Below, piece by piece: positions 1 through 7,473 of a stretch of 38,170 nucleotides of DNA. The stretch's first letter is position 1; each line of letters begins with the position of its first letter. The position numbers and the translations under genes are program-made. The notes under the pieces were generated by a model. It did no database searches, was not told the origin of the DNA, and was given only the letters and a program-made list of their open reading frames with translations. The stretch spans positions 1 through 38,170 of the forward strand of contig PUNC01000191.1 in assembly GCA_003551625.1 (NCBI GenBank), given 5' to 3'. This DNA is from PVC group bacterium. Lineage in GTDB: Bacteria > Auribacterota > Erginobacteria > Erginobacterales > PUNC01.

Positions 1-96
1 CTGATGAAATTATGCGGATTCAAAGACAAGCTCATTAAACCGTTCCCGGCCGAGAAGGCGGCCCAGAAACTGAATTCGCTGCTTATCAGCAGATAA
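1..96 (+). CDS. C-terminal end of a probable response-regulator receiver domain (partial)
   Basis: The window opens inside a plus-strand reading frame that runs to a TAA ending at 96. The 31 visible residues include GFKDKLIKPF followed by an amphipathic helix (AEKAAQKLNSLL). This matches the end of CheY-like receiver domains, where the conserved Lys-Pro pair after beta-5 precedes the final helix. The protein stops directly after that helix, so it would be a stand-alone receiver or a protein with a C-terminal receiver. The upstream part, including the phospho-acceptor Asp, lies outside the window. The assignment rests on a short stretch and stays tentative. Confidence 0.5.
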   Translation: MMKLCGFKDKLIKPFPAEKAAQKLNSLLISR

Positions 97-194
97 GAGA
101 GAGGCGGTGAGAGATCGGCCGAGGCCGGAGAAGGTAAGACCAGGGGAGTTGCGACGGCCTCCCGGACTGCTGGATATGCGAACCGGCCGCGGTG

Positions 195-2336
195 CTAAGC
201 CGATCTGCCGCCACTGCTTGCCGCCGCCGCCCGGTCGCCCAGAAACTCGGACAGTTCCGCCAACGTAAGGGCGGGGGCTTTTCTTCCCCGGCGCCCGTCC
301 ATCCCGCCTGAGCAGAACATAGCGTTGAGCACCGCTTCCTCGGTCACTTCCACCGCGGCCTCGTAGAGGCCGTCGAGATACCTGTCGGTGACGAAACTGA
401 GATTCAAAACCCGGGTTTTTTCCTTGGCCCGCCGCGTCGTCCGGTTGGCGATTGAAAAAGCAAAAAGTATCTCCCCGCTGCCGGAGGCGGCGTGGGAACC
501 CACCCTTCCCAGCCCCAGGGCCGCCCGCTTCGAGAGCTGGTTCAGCTGGGAGGAGAGCATCGGCGCGTCCGTGGCCAGGATCACCACCACCGAGCCCCGG
601 TCGTTCTTCCGTCGGGTGTGATGGGGATAGCGCCGGTCGAGTTCCTTTCCCACCACCCGGCCGGCTACGGTCAGATTGCGCATCCGGCCGAAATTCGACT
701 GGACCAGGGCCCCCACGGTGTAGCCTCCCAGTCGGCGGGGGAGGGCCCGGCTGGCGCTGCCGATCCCGCCGGCGAAGTCAAAAGTGATCATCCCCGTGCC
801 GCCCCCCACCGAACCCTGCTCTACCGTGCCGCCGGCCGCCTTTTCGATGGCCGCGATCGCGTCCTCGACGCTGTTGGTTCCCGCCCGGACATCGTTGAGG
901 AAAGAATCGTCGGTCTCGCCGATCAGGGGAATCGTGACCGAGAGTCTGCGGCCCAGCTCGGGATGCCGCCGGAGCATATACTCGATAATCCCCTGGTGGA
1001 CGGTTCCGATCGACATCGTGTTGGTGAGCAGGATCGGGGTTTCGATCCAGCCCCAGTCCATCGCCTGGGTCAGCCCCGACATCTCTCCCACCCCGTTGAG
1101 AATGAAACCTCCGGCCACGATATGATTGTTGAAATAATCGGTAGAACTGGGGACGACAGCGGTGACTCCGGTGCGGACGGCGGTCGGCACGCCGTCCGGA
1201 CCGTTGACGTCTTCGATCCGGGTTACTTGTCCGACCTTGACTCCGAACACGTCGGTTATCGCGTTGTATTCCCCGGAGGGGAACCTTCCCACGGTAATTC
1301 CCAGGTCCCGCGCCGTTCCCGGCCGGGATCGCCCGGGAATCTTTTTCCGGTCGCCGGTGACCCGCAATCCGTAGCGCCGGACGGCCGAGCGAATAATCAG
1401 GTCCAGGACCTCAGCGAATTTCAATCCTTTCGCCCGGCCGGCCGTCATCAGCGAAAAAGAAGGGCGCAGGCCGGGCAGCGGGTTGGCCTCGATCAGGTAG
1501 GGGGTCCCGTCCCCGGCCAGGCGGATATCGATCCGCCCGAGGTCGCGCAGGTTCAGCACCCTCACCGCCCGCTCGGAAAGCGCCAGGATGTCCTGGCGCT
1601 GCCGGGGTGTTAGTTCGGCCGGACAGACGGCCGAGATCAGACCTTCTTTCGCGCCTTTCTCCTTGATCTCGTAGTCCACGATATCGTGTTCGCCGGGGTG
1701 TGAGATCTTCCATTCGACCACCTCCAGCAGGCCGCCCGGCCAGGCCTCCAGCCAGGGGACGGTGATCTCCCGGCCGGGGATATACTGTTCCACCGTCAGT
1801 CCTTTGGGAAACTCCTTCAGCAGCTTTTCGATAATTTTTCCGGCTTCCGATTTATCCTCGACGATTGAGTCCTGGGCAATTCCCTTGGACGAGCCTTCGT
1901 AATTGGGTTTGATGATCAGGGGAAAGGGAAGATCCGGCGGCAGGGAGCGCCGATCGGCGGTAACCACGGCGCCTTTTGGGGTGCGGATCCCGTGGGTTAA
2001 AAGAATTTCTTCGGTCAGGCGTTTGTCCAGACCGACGTAAAGCGTGGCCGCTCCGCTGCCGGTATAGGGCAGCTCCAGCATCCGGTAGACGGCGGGGTAA
2101 TAGGCCTCCCGGGCCACGCCTCCCACCCCCTCGGCGACATTGAAGATCAGATCCGGGCGGGCTTCGGTCAGGCGTTTGACGATCTGGCCGGCGGTGCCGG
2201 TAACCTCGATGGGTACCACGGAGTGGCCCAGGCTCTCCAATGCCCGCCGCAGCCGTTTCACGTCTTCGGAGGTCAGCAGTTCCGCCTCCGCCATACCCTC
2301 TTCCCGTCTCAAGTTGTAAGCCAGGCCGATACGCAT
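195..2336 (-). CDS. Fusion protein: D-Ala-D-Ala ligase-like ATP-grasp domain + P1-family (DmpA/L-aminopeptidase D-esterase) peptidase
   Basis: Residues about 1-325 look like a D-alanine-D-alanine ligase-type ATP-grasp enzyme: an N-terminal pre-ATP-grasp fold, the lysine region PLIIKPNYEGSSKG, and the Mg/ATP site LGRIDIRL...YLIEANPLPGL. After a basic linker, residues about 340-700 are a complete P1/DmpA peptidase (DLGITVGRFPSGEYNAITDVFGVKVG, TNTMSIGTVHQG, GSVGGGTGM). The expected self-cleaving nucleophile is the Ser in DRGSVVVILATDAP, near residue 582. DmpA-family proteins autocleave at the Gly-Ser bond, so one gene could yield a ligase-alpha chain and a beta chain. The ATP-grasp half should form a peptide-like bond and the DmpA half cleave N-terminal amides, which suggests opposed or sequential steps on a D-amino-acid or small-peptide substrate. 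It lies 13 nt after galT in a minus-strand operon. The ribosome binding site is weak. The fusion is the unusual point and the substrate is unknown. Confidence 0.85.
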   Translation of the reverse strand: MRIGLAYNLRREEGMAEAELLTSEDVKRLRRALESLGHSVVPIEVTGTAGQIVKRLTEARPDLIFNVAEGVGGVAREAYYPAVYRMLELPYTGSGAATLYVGLDKRLTEEILLTHGIRTPKGAVVTADRRSLPPDLPFPLIIKPNYEGSSKGIAQDSIVEDKSEAGKIIEKLLKEFPKGLTVEQYIPGREITVPWLEAWPGGLLEVVEWKISHPGEHDIVDYEIKEKGAKEGLISAVCPAELTPRQRQDILALSERAVRVLNLRDLGRIDIRLAGDGTPYLIEANPLPGLRPSFSLMTAGRAKGLKFAEVLDLIIRSAVRRYGLRVTGDRKKIPGRSRPGTARDLGITVGRFPSGEYNAITDVFGVKVGQVTRIEDVNGPDGVPTAVRTGVTAVVPSSTDYFNNHIVAGGFILNGVGEMSGLTQAMDWGWIETPILLTNTMSIGTVHQGIIEYMLRRHPELGRRLSVTIPLIGETDDSFLNDVRAGTNSVEDAIAAIEKAAGGTVEQGSVGGGTGMITFDFAGGIGSASRALPRRLGGYTVGALVQSNFGRMRNLTVAGRVVGKELDRRYPHHTRRKNDRGSVVVILATDAPMLSSQLNQLSKRAALGLGRVGSHAASGSGEILFAFSIANRTTRRAKEKTRVLNLSFVTDRYLDGLYEAAVEVTEEAVLNAMFCSGGMDGRRGRKAPALTLAELSEFLGDRAAAASSGGRSA

Positions 2337-2349
2337 ATTTTTTTCCGGG

Positions 2350-3357
2350 TTAACTTTCCGCCTCCCTCAGGCGGGCGGCGTCCTCCTCCGGGAGGTCCGG
2401 GTTGACCGCCGTTCCGGTCTCGAACTCGTAGCCGGCGGGAGTGGTCAGCCGGGGGAGGATCCTGAGGTGCCAGTGGGAGAAAACTTCGCTGCCGGGAGAA
2501 AGAAAGCGGGCGCTCAGCACGTAATTATAATCGAAATCTCCCAGGGCTTTCTTCAGCCGCCGGAGAACAGTTTTCAGAAATCCGGCCAGTTCCGGGAGTT
2601 CTTCCGGGGCGATCATTCCGAAACTCGGGAGGTGGGTCCGGGGGGTTATCCAGGTCTCAAACGGAACTTCGGCGGCAAAAGGGATGAAGGCCAGAAAGTT
2701 TTCGCCCCCCATAACGATCCGAGCCCCTTCCCCCTCTTCCGCGGCCAGGACGTCGCAATATACGCACCTTCCCCGCCGATGATAATATTCCCGGGCCGCC
2801 GTCTCTCTCCTCTCCTGCCGGGGAGAAGCGAGGCGGGCGGCGATGAGCTGGGAATGGGGATGGACGAGGGAGGTCCCGGCGGATTCGCCCCGGTTGCGGA
2901 AAACAATCACCCGGAGACCGGGGTCCTCCCCGCCGATCGCCCGCCAGCGGCGACGATACGCCTCCAGAACCAGGGTCAGGGCCGGAACCGCCAGCTCTTC
3001 CGGTTCCACGTTATGGCGGGGGCTTTCGATGATGATCTCGTGCCGGCCGTAAGCCGGGAGGGATCGATAAAAGCCTTCCGGCCGTCCCGGATCTTCAGGC
3101 CGGGGAGCCAGGATCGGATACTTGTTGGGGATGACCCGGGCCTGCCAGCCGCCATTTTCCCCGTCCGGTAACTCTTCCAGGATCGGAGGGATCCGATCCT
3201 CATTGCCGGGACAGAAGGGGCAATCCGGGTCATATTCCGGCGGGGCCGGAGCGTCGCCGTTTTTCTCCTTCCGGAAATCGGAAGGCCTTTTTCCCCGGTC
3301 GGGGGCGAAGATCACCCAGTTGCCGGTGGTTGCATCCTGGCGGATTTCTCCTTTCAT
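2350..3357 (-). CDS. galT: Galactose-1-phosphate uridylyltransferase (GalT, HIT superfamily)
   Basis: This 335-residue protein has the GalT layout. An N-terminal segment begins GEIRQDATTGNWVIFAPDRGKRP, with a zinc-type CPFCPGNE pair near residue 45. A second CxxC (CVYCDV) lies mid-protein. The active-site HPHSQ carries the histidine that becomes uridylylated in the family. A late HWHLRILPR segment is also present. It exchanges UMP between UDP-glucose and galactose-1-phosphate in the cytoplasm (Leloir pathway); related members act on other sugar-1-phosphates, so galactose specificity is inferred. It follows the baeRF gene by 27 nt and precedes the ATP-grasp/DmpA fusion by 13 nt. No galK or galE is visible in the window, so sugar-nucleotide supply for glycogen, trehalose or cell wall is as likely as galactose catabolism. 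Confidence 0.88.
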   Translation of the reverse strand: MKGEIRQDATTGNWVIFAPDRGKRPSDFRKEKNGDAPAPPEYDPDCPFCPGNEDRIPPILEELPDGENGGWQARVIPNKYPILAPRPEDPGRPEGFYRSLPAYGRHEIIIESPRHNVEPEELAVPALTLVLEAYRRRWRAIGGEDPGLRVIVFRNRGESAGTSLVHPHSQLIAARLASPRQERRETAAREYYHRRGRCVYCDVLAAEEGEGARIVMGGENFLAFIPFAAEVPFETWITPRTHLPSFGMIAPEELPELAGFLKTVLRRLKKALGDFDYNYVLSARFLSPGSEVFSHWHLRILPRLTTPAGYEFETGTAVNPDLPEEDAARLREAES

Positions 3358-3384
3358 TTTCCGTGGATATGTTCGGATTGAGCC

Positions 3385-4551
3385 TTATGTTTTACCGTCC
3401 GGGTAGCGGAAGATCGCGGCCAGGGTGGCGTCCGCCGGCATCCGCCCGCTCTCGACCGTGTGAACCCGGCCGCCGTTGAGAATGGTGTGGGCGGAGGCGA
3501 AATCGATCAGGTCGCCCGCGCCCGCCGCCTCCCGGTCGAAAACCTCCGTCCTTCCGGAAGCGGGGTCGAATTTTCCCCAGCGATGGATATCGAGCGGGGC
3601 GAAGAGCGCTTCCACCCGGCCCCAGTAGGCGGCCTCGACCACGGTTTTCAGATCGCTTCCGGCCAGCCCTTCGGCCGCCTTCCGGCCGAAGCTTTCCTCG
3701 TCCCGGCGTCGGGCCCGGAGAAAGTAGGGCTCGACCACCGGCCAGGCCCGGTCGTGAAGTTCTTTCTCATCGATCCGGTCGGGGTTGGTGGAAAGACCGC
3801 CTCCGATCAGGTGGGGATAGGAGTTGACCTCCCGGTAAAGAGAGAGGTATTGATCGTCGGCCGCCAGGAGGAGCGGATCTTCCAGGCCCCCGGTCTTCCG
3901 GTTGACCTCGGCGTCGATCCGGTGGAAGAATTGCTTCAGCAACTTCTTTTCATCCTCTTCTCCAGACCCCTGGCCGTGAAAGACCGCCGGCCGCCGGCCG
4001 GCGCCCCCGGCGGTCCCGGTGTGAAACTGAAGGTGCTTCTGGGGGGAATCGAGGTTGAGGAATTCCTCGAAGCTGCCGGGGAGATCGGGAAGTTCGATCT
4101 CCCGGACGCTGTAGTGAGTTCCCTCCAGAAGCCGTACCCGGTGCTTGCTGAAGGCCAGAAGAAAGAACCGCCCGTTCCCGGAGAGGATCCCCAGCAGGGG
4201 CGTGACGTGGAAACGGGGGGAGACGGTCACCAGTTCCGGCAGTTCCACCGGGAGACGGTAATAGCGGAAGGTGTTCTTCGAGAGAAAGACGGCCAGGCCG
4301 TCGGCCGGATGGTCCCATAAGGCTTCCCGGTCCGGCAGCTCCCGGATCGGCCGGAGGAAGTTCTCGGCTTCCTCGGCCTTCATCCCGCTCTCCTCCAGGT
4401 ATTGTCCGGCTTGGTAGAGGAGGTTCTTCAGCCGGACCGGGTTCTGCTGCCGCTCCCGCCCGGCCCGGGCCGTGGGCAGGTAGATGGAGACGGCCGGGTC
4501 GAGGCCGTCGGCGATCAGTTGTTTCAGCTCTTCTCTGGTCAGTAACATCAT
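3385..4551 (-). CDS. baeRF-family protein (bacterial archaeo-eukaryotic release-factor-like)
   Basis: The protein has about 388 residues. It opens with TREELKQLIADGLDPAVSIYLPT, contains an internal FFLLAFSKHRVRLLEG strand typical of the eRF1 domain-2-like fold, and ends with a segment resembling eRF1 domain 3 (SAHTILNGGRVHTVE...ATLAAIFRYPD). This is the pattern of the uncharacterised baeRF families, related to eRF1, Dom34/Pelota and other L7Ae-containing proteins. A ribosome-associated or RNA-related role has been proposed for them from comparative genomics. No GGQ peptide-release motif is visible, so it should not act as a classical release factor. The track start is a TTG at 4557. The ATG at 4551, about 10 nt after GGGAGG, is preferred. 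It heads the baeRF-galT-ATP-grasp/DmpA unit. Confidence 0.75.
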   Translation of the reverse strand: MMLLTREELKQLIADGLDPAVSIYLPTARAGRERQQNPVRLKNLLYQAGQYLEESGMKAEEAENFLRPIRELPDREALWDHPADGLAVFLSKNTFRYYRLPVELPELVTVSPRFHVTPLLGILSGNGRFFLLAFSKHRVRLLEGTHYSVREIELPDLPGSFEEFLNLDSPQKHLQFHTGTAGGAGRRPAVFHGQGSGEEDEKKLLKQFFHRIDAEVNRKTGGLEDPLLLAADDQYLSLYREVNSYPHLIGGGLSTNPDRIDEKELHDRAWPVVEPYFLRARRRDEESFGRKAAEGLAGSDLKTVVEAAYWGRVEALFAPLDIHRWGKFDPASGRTEVFDREAAGAGDLIDFASAHTILNGGRVHTVESGRMPADATLAAIFRYPDGKT

Positions 4552-4675
4552 TTCCAAGTTGCCTCCCGGTTGACGCGATTACTACCGCTCCGGCCAAAGT
4601 TTAATTTACGCTTGGACAGTAATGGAATATGCGCGATATCGGTAATATAAAAAGTCATCCGCGCATTGCGAGAGG

Positions 4676-5311
4676 TCATTCTTCCCCTCTCTCCCACCTT
4701 TCAAGGATTTCGATCACTTCCCGGTCGGGAACGTCGTACCAGTTTTGGTAGGCCTGGGCGACAGCCCGGAAAAACCGCGGAGTTTCCAGAACAACCACCT
4801 CGTCGGCCTCATTTTCAAGGGCTCGGGCCGTATCCGGTCCGGCGACCGGGGCCGCCGCGACGATCCAGGCGGCTTTTTGTTTCCGGCAAAGGGCGATCGA
4901 AGCCATCATTGTCGAGCCCATCGCGATCCCGTCATCGACCAGGATTATCGTTCTCCCGGCGATCTCCGGCAGCGCCCATCCTCTCCGCAAGACCTGTTTT
5001 CTTCGCTCGATTTCCCGGGACTGCTCATCTTTAATGGATTCCAGCAAATCGGGATGAATCCAGCGGGCCACCCTTTCAAAGATATATGTGGAGCCGTCCT
5101 CCGCGATCGCGCCGAATCCGGCTTCCGGATCGTCCGGGGTAGGGAGTTTCCGGGTGATGACGATGGAGAAGTCGGCGTTGAGAAATCGGGCCACCTCAAG
5201 CCCGACCTCGACCCCGCCCCGGGGAATGGCCAGGACCAGGACGCCCCGGTCCCGGTACTTCTCCAAGCTTTCGGCGAGCCGCCTGCCCGCGTCGCCGCGG
5301 TCGGTGAACAT
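4676..5311 (-). CDS. Type I phosphoribosyltransferase domain protein
   Basis: This 211-residue soluble protein has the PRPP-binding loop IILVDDGIAMGSTMMASI (hydrophobics, two acidic residues, Gly, Ser/Thr) near residues 120-137. An N-terminal IPRGGVEVGLEVARFL segment corresponds to the PPi-loop region. It belongs to the broad stand-alone phosphoribosyltransferase group often found next to stress, phosphatase or dienelactone-hydrolase genes. The base or acceptor cannot be predicted. GAGGAGG about 7 nt before the ATG supports the start. It lies 48 nt downstream of the DUF72 remnant and probably shares the gap transcript. Confidence 0.85.
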   Translation of the reverse strand: MFTDRGDAGRRLAESLEKYRDRGVLVLAIPRGGVEVGLEVARFLNADFSIVITRKLPTPDDPEAGFGAIAEDGSTYIFERVARWIHPDLLESIKDEQSREIERRKQVLRRGWALPEIAGRTIILVDDGIAMGSTMMASIALCRKQKAAWIVAAAPVAGPDTARALENEADEVVVLETPRFFRAVAQAYQNWYDVPDREVIEILERWERGEE

Positions 5312-5359
5312 CTTAAGCCTCCTCTCTGTCTTTCAGTTTGTTCCCCTTCCGAGACCGGT

Positions 5360-5576
5360 TTAAGCTTGTCCCAGCATCCGCTTCAGTCTCAAGGCGTTTT
5401 GGGGGGCGTGGCCGCTGTCGTCATTGTCGAAGTAGCAGTAAACGTCCTTCCCCATCCTCGCCCAACTCGAGAAGGCCCCGGCCCAGCCGGAAAGATCCCG
5501 GATAGAAGTTTCCCTTCCAGTGGGGGTAATGCCACCCCGAAGTCCCGATCCGAATCCGGCCGCCCCTCTTGCTCAT
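5360..5576 (-). pseudogene. Internally deleted DUF72-family gene remnant
   Basis: The first codons (MSKRGG, then RIRIGTSGWHYPHWKGNFYP) are the conserved start of DUF72 proteins. The last 40 or so codons, in a different frame, read DLSGWAGAFSS...VYCYFDNDDSGHAPQNALRL and end at a TAA at 5360, which is the conserved DUF72 C-terminus. Both ends abut near position 5495 with a frame change. About 170 residues of a normal 230-250 residue protein are therefore missing. The remnant ATG overlaps the gap stop codon (ATGA), so the intact gene was once translationally coupled to gap. Function is presumed lost. A reading error cannot account for the missing 500 or so bases. Confidence 0.8.
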
Positions 5577-6574
5577 TCCGGGGCGACCATCCTCTCCGCT
5601 TCCCGGACCATCTGGCAAGCGTAGCCCCACTCGTTGTCATACCAGCTCAATACCTTGACCAGGTCGCCGTCGATGACCTGGATCATCTCCAGGTCCACGA
5701 TCGACGCCCGGGGATCCCGGACAATATCCGAAGAAACCAGGGGCGCGTCGGAAGCCCCCAGGATGCCCCGGTAGCGGGCGGATTCGGCTTCCTCGCGAAA
5801 GATGTTCCCGACTTCTTCGACGGTGGTGGGGCGTTCGGTCAGAACTACGACGTCGGCCAGGGATCCGGTCGGGATCGGCCCCCGAACGGCCAGCCCGTTG
5901 AATTTACCCTGGTATCGCGGCAGGACTTTCGCCGTCGCGGTGGCGGCCCCGGTGTTGGTGGGGACAAAATTGGCAGCTCCCGCTCTACCCCGGCGCATTT
6001 TCCGGTGGGGGCCGTCCACCAGACCCTGGGAGGAGGTGTAGGCGTGAATGGTGGTCATGGCGGCCTTGAGAATCCCGATTCGTCGCCCCAGAATCTCGAT
6101 AACCGGGGCGACGCAGTTGGTGGTGCAGCTGGCCATGGAGATGATCTCCGGATCACCCTCGGCCCGGTTGACCCCCCCGACCACAGTGGGCACCTCGGGG
6201 CTTTTGGAGGAGGCCGAAAGGATTACCCTCTTCGCTCCCGCTTCGAGATGTTTTTCCAGGTCTTCCTTTTTCCTGAATATTCCGGTGCATTCAAAGACGA
6301 TATCGATCTCCAGTTCCGACCACGGAAGCCGGGCCGGGTCCTTCTCGCCGATCACCCGGTAGTAGGTTCCGTCCACCACCAAGTTGTCTCCGTCATAAGT
6401 CACTTTTTTCCCGTATCTGCCGTAAACCGTGTCATACTGGAGAAGATAGGCGAGGTTTTCCACCGGGGCGAGGTCATTGACCTCCAGCACCTCGAGTTTC
6501 TCGGATTCCAGGATCAGCTTGAAGACCGCCCGGCCGATCCTTCCCAGGCCGTTGATTGCCACTTTTCTCTTCAC
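5573..6574 (-). CDS. gap: Type I glyceraldehyde-3-phosphate dehydrogenase
   Basis: The 333-residue protein is full length. It has an N-terminal Rossmann motif INGLGRIGRAVFK and the catalytic SMASCTTNCVAP with the nucleophilic Cys near residue 150. TTIHAYTSSQGLVDGPHRKMRRGRAGAANFVPTNTGAA and the C-terminal WYDNEWGYACQMV are also family signatures. It converts glyceraldehyde-3-phosphate, NAD(P)+ and phosphate to 1,3-bisphosphoglycerate in glycolysis or gluconeogenesis. The start is GTG, about 6-7 nt after AAGGAGGA. Its stop overlaps the start of the deleted DUF72 gene. PfkB, class I aldolase and LDH encoded elsewhere in the window complete much of a lower glycolytic set. Confidence 0.97.
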   Translation of the reverse strand: MKRKVAINGLGRIGRAVFKLILESEKLEVLEVNDLAPVENLAYLLQYDTVYGRYGKKVTYDGDNLVVDGTYYRVIGEKDPARLPWSELEIDIVFECTGIFRKKEDLEKHLEAGAKRVILSASSKSPEVPTVVGGVNRAEGDPEIISMASCTTNCVAPVIEILGRRIGILKAAMTTIHAYTSSQGLVDGPHRKMRRGRAGAANFVPTNTGAATATAKVLPRYQGKFNGLAVRGPIPTGSLADVVVLTERPTTVEEVGNIFREEAESARYRGILGASDAPLVSSDIVRDPRASIVDLEMIQVIDGDLVKVLSWYDNEWGYACQMVREAERMVAPE

Positions 6575-6935
6575 GATTGTTCCTCCTTCCCGGCTTGTTT
6601 TCCCGCCGCTAACGAATTCCGCATATCTCCGGGCCTGCTATCTCAGCGGGATCAGGTTTTGAAATCCTTCAGGCGATAGACGGTTTTCGTTCCATCCTTC
6701 CAGAACCGAAGAAAAACAGGGGCATAGCACTCGGACTGCCGGGAGTAAAATGCCGGTGCGGGAGGGGATAGCGGGTGGTCCCGCTCACAAGCTCGCCGCA
6801 GCGCCGGACCTGCTCCCCGTGCCCGGAGAGCCGGAATCAACGGCTCTGTTACGCCTGTTTGGAGCCGTCCCCGAGTAGGTGAGGGAACGGCCGGATCAGC
6901 GGAATACGATCTCGGTTCGTCGAAACGGGCGCTCG
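6575..6935. other. Intergenic region upstream of gap with a repeat copy and a stem-loop
   Basis: No convincing gene is seen in this 361-nt stretch; the 62-codon track ORF has no supporting features beyond the repeat it reads through. It holds one copy of the 37-bp repeat (6650-6686). It also holds a perfect 7-bp inverted repeat, ACGGCTC at 6840-6846 and GAGCCGT at 6862-6868, without a T-tract. I see no GTCAAT-type site for gap here. Confidence 0.6.
6650..6686. repeat. 37-bp direct repeat, copy 1 (upstream of gap)
   Basis: This copy is identical over 37 bp to 8410-8446. The shared core is gatcaggttttgaaatcc, continuing to gatagacggttt. Flanking bases differ on both sides. This copy is intergenic, whereas the other encodes the last 11 codons and stop of treT. 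Confidence 0.9.
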
Positions 6936-7064
6936 TCAGTACATCCTATCGCCTTCCGCCGGCATCTCCGGCGAATGATGTCGATGTCTCTCCCTTCTGC
7001 ACCCCGAAAGACCAATCGTTAAGACCGCGCCCAGCAATACGATCCAAATGACCACTTTCCTCAT
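6936..7064 (-). CDS. Small predicted lipoprotein
   Basis: This 42-residue protein consists of a hydrophobic signal helix (VVIWIVLLGAVLTIGLSGC) ending in a lipobox-like LSGC, then a short Arg/His-rich tail ending GDRMY. The start is set by AAAGGAGGAGG immediately before ATG at 7064; the longer track ORF begins upstream of this site. After cleavage the mature lipoprotein would be only about 20 residues, like small entericidin-type envelope lipoproteins. Similarity there is in size and layout only. A GTCAAT-type promoter variant lies upstream (7141-7196), so it may belong to the same stress regulon as its neighbours. Confidence 0.7.
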   Translation of the reverse strand: MRKVVIWIVLLGAVLTIGLSGCRRERHRHHSPEMPAEGDRMY

Positions 7065-7140
7065 GACCTCCTCCTTTGAGTTAGAGGGCCGGGGAGCCAT
7101 TCCCCGATTCCGGTTGGAAACTGAACCGATTTTTATCCTT

Positions 7141-7196
7141 ATCATACGGTCTGTCCCGGAAGCGCTGTCCAGACCCGGAATCCATCATTTATTGAC
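7141..7196 (-). promoter_or_regulatory. GTCAAT-type promoter, site 1 (upstream of small lipoprotein)
   Basis: Reading the minus strand: GTCAAT at 7196-7191, 18 nt, a degenerate CTGGA in place of ATTGT, then TATGAT 26 nt from the start of that element (7146-7141). The spacer shares GATGGATTCCG with site 3 upstream of pfkB. This is the weakest member at the ATTGT position but has one of the better -10 boxes. Confidence 0.5.
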
Positions 7197-7262
7197 TTTT
7201 TTCCCGATGGAAAAAACGGTCCCGAAGAATTTTATCGAGCCGCCGGAACGAGGTGAATAATA

Positions 7263-7317
7263 GTCAATAAAAAAGGGCTTCCGCCAATTGTCTTCCGCGC
7301 CGTCTCCTTGAGATTAT
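7263..7317 (+). promoter_or_regulatory. GTCAAT-type promoter, site 2 (upstream of small ORF and OM barrel)
   Basis: GTCAAT at 7263-7268, exactly 18 nt, ATTGT at 7287-7291, and a -10-like GATTAT at 7312-7317. The spacer begins with an A-tract followed by GGG, as in the other plus-strand sites. The OM barrel gene starts 157 nt downstream. Confidence 0.6.
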
Positions 7318-7371
7318 GAGTCGCGATTATCGACACGTTCATCAATCCGGCTCATCGAAAGGAGGTGAAAA

Positions 7372-7446
7372 TTGCTTTTGCCGATTTTTTTACTCTTGCC
7401 GGCGGTCGCGATCATCGTGGCGCGGCCGTCCCGGCAAACCGGATAA
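7372..7446 (+). CDS. 24-residue hydrophobic small protein in the leader of the OM barrel gene
   Basis: This ORF is too short for the track. A near-perfect Shine-Dalgarno sequence (AAAGGAGGTG) lies with 6 nt spacing before a TTG at 7372. It opens a 24-codon frame, MLLPIFLLLPAVAIIVARPS plus RQTG, ending in TAA at 7446. The first 17 residues are a strong membrane helix followed by positive charges, the layout of bacterial small membrane proteins. It lies between promoter site 2 and the OM barrel gene at 7474, so it would be the first cistron. It could be a regulatory leader rather than a functional peptide. The evidence is the RBS, the hydrophobicity and the position; I know no homologue. Confidence 0.5.
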   Translation: MLLPIFLLLPAVAIIVARPSRQTG

Positions 7447-7473
7447 CCGAAGCAGATGAAAGGGGGATAAGGG

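Noticed and set aside
492-1613. 373-codon plus-strand ORF opposite the ATP-grasp/DmpA gene
   Set aside because: Antisense shadow; no domain or RBS, while the minus strand carries full catalytic motifs.
6630-6665. TPP riboswitch upstream of gap (ACCTGATC and CTGAGA strings on the minus strand)
   Set aside because: The two strings are in the wrong order for a THI element, the stems are missing, and ACCTGATC comes from the 37-bp repeat that also occurs in treT.
4745-6679. 644-codon plus-strand ORF opposite gap and the phosphoribosyltransferase
   Set aside because: It runs antisense across two recognised genes and the DUF72 remnant, with low-complexity composition and no RBS.
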